From NCBI GenBank assembly GCA_044870185.1, contig JBIOYL010000199.1:1-39704 (forward strand): DNA of 39,704 nt, written 5' to 3'. Position numbers and translations under genes: made by a program. A model generated the notes under the pieces. That model did not search any database and was not told the DNA's origin. It saw only the letters and a program-made list of their open reading frames with translations. The DNA comes from JBIOYL01 sp044870185. GTDB taxonomy: Bacteria; Actinomycetota; CALGFH01. Below are positions 35,308-39,704 of this stretch, in pieces (position 1 is the first letter of the stretch; every line of letters starts with the position of its first letter).

Positions 35308-36195
35308 ATGGCCGATGGTGAACGCCTCGACGTGCGCAAGACCTACAAGCTCTACATCGGCGGCAGGTTCCCGCGCACCGAGTCGGGCCGCTCCTATCTG
35401 GTCAGCGAGGCCAGGGGCGGCCGGCCGTGGGCCAATGCCTGCCGGGCCTCCCGCAAGGACGTCCGCGACGCCGTGGTGGCCGCGCGCGCGGCGCTGCCGG
35501 GCTGGTCGTCGCTGACCGCCTACCACCGCGGCCAGATCCTGTACCGCATCGCCGAGCTGCTGGAGGGCCGGCGCGACCAGTTCGCCGACGAGGTCGCCAG
35601 GGCCGAGGGCATCGCCCACCGGGCGGCCGCCGAGGCGGTGGCCAAGGCGGTCGACCGCTGGGTGTGGTATGCGGGCTGGGCCGACAAGCTGGCCCAGGTG
35701 TTCGGCGCGGCCAACCCGGTCGCCGGGCCGTACTTCAACTTCTCGATCCCCGAGCCGACCGGGGTGGTCGGGCTGGTCGCCCCGGCCGACTCGTCGCTGC
35801 TCGGGCTCGTCTCGCGCCTGGCCCCGGTCGTGGTGTCGGGCAACACGGCCGTGGTGCTCGCCTCCCAGGCCAGGCCGCTGCCGGCCGTCACGCTGGCCGA
35901 GGTGCTGGCCACCAGCGACCTGCCCGGCGGGGTGGTCAACATCCTGACCGGCTTCGTCGCCGAGCTGGTCGGCCCGCTGGCCGGCCACATGGACGTCGAC
36001 GCGCTCGACCTGGCCGGCCTGGATCTCGCCCTGTACCGCGACGCCGAGCTGGCCGCGGCCGACAACGTCAAGCGGGTCGCCCCGCCGGCGCGCCTTGCGG
36101 CCAAGGACTGGCTGGACGACGCCAAGGGCCAGGACCCCTACTGGATCGCGGCCTTCCTGGAGACCAAGACCGTCTGGCACCCGATGGGCATGTGA
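35308..36195 (+). CDS. Truncated aldehyde dehydrogenase paralogue, probable pseudoenzyme
   Basis: Resembles the N-terminal half of an aldehyde dehydrogenase: YKLYIGGRFPRTESGRSYLV, then WVWYAGWADKLAQVF and PEPTGVVGLVAPADSSLL. At 295 residues it lacks the catalytic domain, so no Cys nucleophile or general-base Glu exists. The conserved Asn in the PWN motif is replaced (PADSS). It ends with its own unique tail (DPYWIAAFLETKTVWHPMGM), which argues for a stable short gene and not a recent break. The start is ATG 35308 with GAGGAG before it, 11 bases after the complete enzyme. Perhaps a structural partner of it; that is inference. Confidence 0.87.
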   Translation: MADGERLDVRKTYKLYIGGRFPRTESGRSYLVSEARGGRPWANACRASRKDVRDAVVAARAALPGWSSLTAYHRGQILYRIAELLEGRRDQFADEVARAEGIAHRAAAEAVAKAVDRWVWYAGWADKLAQVFGAANPVAGPYFNFSIPEPTGVVGLVAPADSSLLGLVSRLAPVVVSGNTAVVLASQARPLPAVTLAEVLATSDLPGGVVNILTGFVAELVGPLAGHMDVDALDLAGLDLALYRDAELAAADNVKRVAPPARLAAKDWLDDAKGQDPYWIAAFLETKTVWHPMGM

Positions 36196-36230
36196 CAAGG
36201 CCCCGGCGATCACCCGCCACCCGCCGGGGT

Positions 36231-36277
36231 GCGACCGCCGCCGGGCGATCGGCGGTCGTCCGTCCGGCGGCGGTCGC
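36231..36277. terminator. Strong hairpin between convergent genes
   Basis: GCGACCGCCGCCGG (36231-36244) and its exact complement at 36264-36277, 14 pairs with a 19-base loop, between the short aldehyde dehydrogenase and the convergent hmgA. The perfect stem makes it the best terminator candidate of the window, able to act on both strands, though without a T-run. Confidence 0.6.
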
Positions 36278-36285
36278 GCGCCGCG

Positions 36286-37467
36286 TCAGCGCGCCGGCGT
36301 GGTCCCGTGACGCCCGGCCCACGTCCACGGGTAGGCGTGGTCCTCGGCGTCGCGGGCACCCGGGCCGAGGGCCAGCGGCCGGAAGGTGTCGACCATCACC
36401 GCCAGCTCGTCGGTGCCCGGCTTGCCGAGCGCCGCCTCGACGCTGCCCGGCTGCGGCCCGTGGGTGAACCCGGAGGGGTGCAGCGACAGCGAGCCCTGCC
36501 CGATGCCCGACCCGGCCCGGCTCATGAAGTCACCGCCGGTGTAGAAGATCACCTCGTCGGAGTCGACGTTGGCATGGTTGTAGGGCACCGGGACGGCCTG
36601 CGGGTGGTAGTCGAACAGCCGCGGCACGAAGCTGCACACCACGAAGTTCGGGCCGGCGAAGGTCTGGTGGACCGGCGGCGGCTGGTGGACGCGCCCGGTG
36701 ATCGGCTCGAAGTCGTGGATGGACAGGGCGTAGGGGTACAGCCAGCCGTCCCAGCCGACCACGTCGAACGGGTGGTGGTCGTAGGTGTAGCGGGTGAAGC
36801 CGGCCCGGTGGCGCACCAGCACCTCGGTGTCGCCGCCGTCGACCAGCAGCGGCCCGCCGACCCCGCGCAGGTCGCGCTCGCAGTAGGGGGCGTGCTCGAG
36901 GAACTGCCCCCATTCGGACAGGTGGCGGCGGGGCGGCCGGATGTGGCCGCTTGCCTCCACCACCAGTGCCCGCAGGGGCGCCTCGCCGGCCACCACCCAG
37001 CGGTGGGTGGTGGAGGTCGGGATGTGGACGTAGTCGCCCTCGCCCACCTCGAGCGTGCCGTAGACCGACTCGAAGGTGGCCCGGCCACGCTCGACGTAGA
37101 CGAGCTCGTCGCCGACCGCGTTGCGGTACAGGCCGCTGGTCTGGTCACCGGCGACGTAGGACAGGCGCACGTCGGCGTTGGCCATGAGCAGGTGGCGTCC
37201 GGTGACGGGGTCGCCGCCGACCTTCAGGGCGTGGGAGCGGAAGTGGCGGGGCAGCAGCGGGTGGTTGGCCACCAGGTCGTCCGGCTGGATCTCGACCGCC
37301 TCGGCGGCGACGATCGCGGTCGGCAGGTGGCGGTGGTACAGCAGCGAGGAGTCGGAGCTGAAGCCTTCCTCCCCCATGAGTTCCTCGGCGTACAGGCTGC
37401 CGTCCGGCTGGCGGAACTGCGTGTGGCGCTTGTGCGGGATCTCACCGACCTGGCGGTAATAGGGCAT
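36286..37467 (-). CDS. hmgA: Homogentisate 1,2-dioxygenase
   Basis: Iron(II) ring-cleaving enzyme of tyrosine and phenylalanine breakdown, making maleylacetoacetate. The 393 residues show a cupin-type fold with conserved PYYRQVGEIPHKRHTQFR at the start, DGWLYPYALSIHDFEPI, and the metal region PYNHANVDSDEVIFYTGG and LHPSGFTHGPQPG with the His and Glu ligands. AGGAGG lies seven bases before the ATG. No fumarylacetoacetase or hydroxyphenylpyruvate dioxygenase gene is in the window, so the gene stands apart from its pathway. It is preceded by an AT-rich stretch with inverted repeats, suggesting specific regulation. Confidence 0.92.
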   Translation of the reverse strand: MPYYRQVGEIPHKRHTQFRQPDGSLYAEELMGEEGFSSDSSLLYHRHLPTAIVAAEAVEIQPDDLVANHPLLPRHFRSHALKVGGDPVTGRHLLMANADVRLSYVAGDQTSGLYRNAVGDELVYVERGRATFESVYGTLEVGEGDYVHIPTSTTHRWVVAGEAPLRALVVEASGHIRPPRRHLSEWGQFLEHAPYCERDLRGVGGPLLVDGGDTEVLVRHRAGFTRYTYDHHPFDVVGWDGWLYPYALSIHDFEPITGRVHQPPPVHQTFAGPNFVVCSFVPRLFDYHPQAVPVPYNHANVDSDEVIFYTGGDFMSRAGSGIGQGSLSLHPSGFTHGPQPGSVEAALGKPGTDELAVMVDTFRPLALGPGARDAEDHAYPWTWAGRHGTTPAR

Positions 37468-37484
37468 TGCTTCGCCTCCTAACA

Positions 37485-37529
37485 GTATTCCGCTTATAGA
37501 ATAAAATGATCGTATTTAAAATAGAATAC
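37485..37529 (-). promoter_or_regulatory. AT-rich operator/promoter region of hmgA
   Basis: About 45 bases with very low GC in an otherwise GC-rich window. TATTC and GAATA (37486-37503) form an inverted repeat with an eight-base spacer; the outer GTATTC (37485) and GAATAC (37524) form a second pair. On the minus strand TATTCTAT occurs twice, and TATTCT can serve as a -10 for hmgA. The layout fits binding of a dimeric repressor or activator, possibly IclR-type, but the family cannot be fixed. Confidence 0.6.
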
Positions 37530-37579
37530 CATGGGGGAAACGCCTGGGGAACCCCGCGGGCGGGTCCGTCCCGCTCCGG

Positions 37580-37585
37580 TAGCAT
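37580..37585 (+). promoter_or_regulatory. -10 box of glyS
   Basis: TAGCAT, 60 bases before the GTG start of glycyl-tRNA synthetase. The leader between them shows no evident T-box or hairpin. Confidence 0.35.
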
Positions 37586-37645
37586 GCCAGCCGTACACCA
37601 CCGTCCGCGGGCCATGCGGGCGGCCGACGAGGAGGCTCTGTCCCT

Positions 37646-39010
37646 GTGCCCAGCGACCCGATGGACGCGATCGTCAACCTGGCCAAGCGCCGCGGCTTCA
37701 TCTTCCAGTCGAGCGAGATCTACGGCGGGCTCCGCTCCAGCTACGACTACGGCCCGCTCGGCGTGGAGCTGAAGAACAACATCAAGCGCGCCTGGTGGCG
37801 TTCGACCGTGCAGCTGCGCGACGACATCGTCGGCCAGGACGCGGCCATCCTCATGGCCCCCAAGGTGTGGGAGGCGTCCGGGCACCTGGAGTCGTTCGTC
37901 GACCCGCTGGTCGAGTGCACCAACTGCCACCAGCGCTTCCGCGAGGACCACCTGCTGGAGGCGTTCGAGGCCAAGCACGGCCGGCTGCCCGACCCGGGCG
38001 AGCTGACCTGCCCCAACTGCGGCAAGGGGCCGTTCACCGACCCGCGCAACTTCAACCTCATGTTCAAGACCTTCATGGGGCCGGTCGAGGACGAGTCGGC
38101 CGTGGTGTGGCTGCGGCCGGAGACCGCCCAGGGCATCTTCGTCGACTTCCCGATCGTGCAGGCGACCAGCCGCAAGAAGATCCCGTTCGGCATCGCCCAG
38201 ATCGGCAAGGCGTTCCGCAACGAGATCACCCCCGGCAACTTCACCTTCCGCACCCGCGAGTTCGAGCAGATGGAGATCGAGTTCTTCGTCGAGCCGGGCA
38301 CCGACGACGACTGGCATCGCTACTGGATCGCCGAGCGCAGCAACTGGTATCTGGACCTGGGGCTGCGCGAGGACAAGCTGCGCGTGCGCCCGCACGGCCC
38401 TGAGGAGCTGGCCCACTACGCCAAGGCGGCCAGCGACGTCGAGTACGACTTCCCGATCGGCTGGTCGGAGCTGGAGGGCATCGCCAACCGGGCCGACTTC
38501 GACCTGTCCCAGCACCAGAAGTTCTCCGGCCGCGACCTGTCCTACTACGACCAGGCCTCCGACACCCGCTATATCCCCTACGTCGTCGAGCCCTCGGGTG
38601 GCGTGGACCGGGCCGCGCTGGCGTTTCTGTGCGACGCCCTCCAGGAGGACGAGGCGCCGACCGCGCAGGGCGGCCTCGAGAAGCGTACCGTGCTGCGGCT
38701 GGACAAGCGGCTCGCGCCGATGAAGGTGGCGGTGCTGCCGCTGTCGCGCAACGAGCAGCTCGTGCCGGAGGCCAGACGGCTCGCCGCGCTGCTGCGCGAG
38801 CACTGGATGCTCGACTACGACGACGCGGGCGCGATCGGCCGCCGCTACCGCCGCCAGGACGAGGTCGGCACGCCGTACTGCGTCACCTTCGACTTCGACT
38901 CGCTCACCGACCGTGCGGTGACCGTGCGCGACCGCGACTCCATGCGCCAGGACCGGGTCGGCATCGACCGGCTCGTCCCGTATCTCGACGAGCGCCTGCC
39001 GCAGGGGTAG
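37646..39010 (+). CDS. glyS: Glycyl-tRNA synthetase (single-chain, alpha2 type)
   Basis: Charges tRNA-Gly with glycine. It is the homodimeric class II form, not the alpha2-beta2 GlyQS type. Class II motifs are seen: motif 1 region YGPLGVELKNNIKRAWW, motif 2 IAQIGKAFRNEITPGNFTFRTREFEQME, WLRPETAQGIFVDF, and motif 3 near VEPSGGVDRAALAFL. A zinc-type insert CTNCHQRF and CPNCGKG is present. The anticodon-binding domain follows (MKVAVLPLSRNEQLVPEA). Length 454 is normal. GTG 37646 is preceded by GAGGAGG at ten bases; ATG 37661 is too far from it. Confidence 0.95.
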   Translation: MPSDPMDAIVNLAKRRGFIFQSSEIYGGLRSSYDYGPLGVELKNNIKRAWWRSTVQLRDDIVGQDAAILMAPKVWEASGHLESFVDPLVECTNCHQRFREDHLLEAFEAKHGRLPDPGELTCPNCGKGPFTDPRNFNLMFKTFMGPVEDESAVVWLRPETAQGIFVDFPIVQATSRKKIPFGIAQIGKAFRNEITPGNFTFRTREFEQMEIEFFVEPGTDDDWHRYWIAERSNWYLDLGLREDKLRVRPHGPEELAHYAKAASDVEYDFPIGWSELEGIANRADFDLSQHQKFSGRDLSYYDQASDTRYIPYVVEPSGGVDRAALAFLCDALQEDEAPTAQGGLEKRTVLRLDKRLAPMKVAVLPLSRNEQLVPEARRLAALLREHWMLDYDDAGAIGRRYRRQDEVGTPYCVTFDFDSLTDRAVTVRDRDSMRQDRVGIDRLVPYLDERLPQG

Positions 39011-39015
39011 TTCGC

Positions 39016-39704
39016 GTGGCCAGGGTCCTTCGGGTCGTGGCCGGCGGCTCGGCCTCGGCGCCCGGCGGCTCGGGCTCGGCGGCTGTCGGCCCGGCCTGGT
39101 CGGCCGGCGCCCCGGCGCCCGGCGGCCCGGCACTGTCGCCGCTCGACCTCGCCCTGCTGCGCGGCGAGGCCGTGTTCGAGACGGTGCGCCTGTATGGTGG
39201 GCGCCCGTTCCGGCTCGGGGCCCACCTCGAGCGGCTGGCGCGCTCGGCCGCCGCGCTGGAGATCGCCCTGCCCGCGGGGCTGGAGGCACTGGCCGCCGAG
39301 GCCGCCGCCGCGGCCGGCGACGGCGACGCCATCCTCCGGCTGATCTGCACGCGCGGCCAGGAGGACACGTTCGCCCAGGAGGCGCCGCTCGCCCCGGCTG
39401 TGTTCGCGATCACCAGCGAGCTGCCCGCCGAGCTCGAGCAGGAGCGCCGCCGCGGCCTGTCGGTGCTGCTGCTGTCGCTCGCCGTCGACCCGCTGGTCCG
39501 GGCCGCCTCGCCGTGGCTGCTGCCCGGTGTCAAGAGCACGAGCTACGCAGTGCACATGGCCGCCCAGCGGGCCGCCCGCCGGCGCGGCGCCGACGACGCG
39601 GTGCTCACCGGACTGGGCGGCGAGCTGCTGGAGGCGCCGACCGCCAGCGTCTGGTGGCGGACCGGCGGCACGCTGTGCACGCCCTCGCTCGAGCTCGGCA
39701 TCCT
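39016..39704 (+). CDS. Class IV PLP aminotransferase, aminodeoxychorismate lyase-like (3' partial)
   Basis: Begins five bases after glyS with a GTG and runs off the end of the window. After about 40 residues of low-complexity Gly/Ala/Pro, the fold of branched-chain aminotransferases and 4-amino-4-deoxychorismate lyase (PabC) appears: LSPLDLALLRGEAVFETVRL, RPFRLGAHLERLARSAAAL, the PLP-binding Lys in PGVKSTSYAVHMAAQRAAR, then a GELLEAPTASVWW segment and TPSLELGIL, typical of the C-terminal part. Family assignment is good, but PabC against a transaminase cannot be decided from what is visible; the compact N-terminal part slightly favours PabC. Confidence 0.8.
   Translation, partial: MARVLRVVAGGSASAPGGSGSAAVGPAWSAGAPAPGGPALSPLDLALLRGEAVFETVRLYGGRPFRLGAHLERLARSAAALEIALPAGLEALAAEAAAAAGDGDAILRLICTRGQEDTFAQEAPLAPAVFAITSELPAELEQERRRGLSVLLLSLAVDPLVRAASPWLLPGVKSTSYAVHMAAQRAARRRGADDAVLTGLGGELLEAPTASVWWRTGGTLCTPSLELGI

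Noticed and set aside
35308..36195. The short aldehyde dehydrogenase as a frameshifted, broken gene
   Set aside because: The tail reads as a normal protein end, no catalytic-domain sequence is found after it in any frame, and a hairpin and hmgA follow directly. A real short gene is more likely.

Overview
The window is a very GC-rich, gene-dense stretch of an actinobacterial (Actinomycetota) chromosome. The evidence is high-GC codon use, frequent GTG starts, GTGA/ATGA stop-start overlaps, TANNNT -10 boxes lying 6-7 bases before start codons (leaderless-type genes), and gene content and order: rpsT-lepA-hemW-hrcA-dnaJ, then HIT-phoH-ybeY-CNNM-cdd-era, then recO-uppS and glyS. A clear BldD orthologue also points to Actinomycetota. 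Genus and class cannot be set from the sequence alone; the gene order, with insertions between the usual blocks, fits a lineage outside the best-known model genera. No rRNA, tRNA, CRISPR array or insertion sequence was seen.

Layout. 1-1.6 kb: end of an ABC-2 type exporter. 1.7-9.1 kb: replication, translation and heat-shock genes (holA, rpsT on the opposite strand, lepA-hemW, a CIRCE operator, hrcA-dnaJ), followed by bldD. 9.1-13.7 kb: a tRNA methylthiotransferase (mtaB type), a HIT protein, an S9 peptidase and a VapBC toxin-antitoxin pair. 13.8-19.2 kb: the phoH-ybeY-CNNM-cdd-era cluster; phoH carries a 357-residue intein with LAGLIDADG homing-endonuclease motifs. 19.2-29.1 kb: a block placed between era and recO (sugar nucleotidyltransferase, dienelactone hydrolase, subtilase plus a free-standing propeptide-like protein, an unknown protein, pta-ackA, an orphan receiver-domain protein, an ABC-F ATPase). 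29.1-31 kb: recO-uppS and a 55-residue membrane protein. 31.1-36.2 kb: a MoaD/ThiS-like protein with an Asp-box protein, then deoC with two aldehyde dehydrogenase-like genes, the second lacking the catalytic half. 36.3-39.7 kb: homogentisate dioxygenase with an unusually AT-rich operator region, glycyl-tRNA synthetase, and the start of a class IV aminotransferase.

How the genes work together. CIRCE/HrcA should control hrcA-dnaJ. BldD carries the complete c-di-GMP-binding signature, which suggests second-messenger control of gene expression. Pta-AckA interconvert acetyl-CoA and acetate through acetyl phosphate, and an orphan CheY-like receiver lies directly downstream. DeoC releases acetaldehyde, which the adjacent aldehyde dehydrogenase could oxidise.

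Most unusual observations: (1) four operon junctions (phoH-ybeY, CNNM-cdd, cdd-era, pta-ackA) are bridged by mini-ORFs of 5-27 codons whose start overlaps the upstream stop and whose stop overlaps the downstream start; three of the four look like local duplications of the downstream start site; (2) the Ser1-type PhoH intein between Walker A and Walker B; (3) a subtilase without a signal peptide next to a stand-alone propeptide-like protein; (4) the pseudo-aldehyde dehydrogenase beside an intact one; (5) a ubiquitin-like protein ending in GGT rather than GG.
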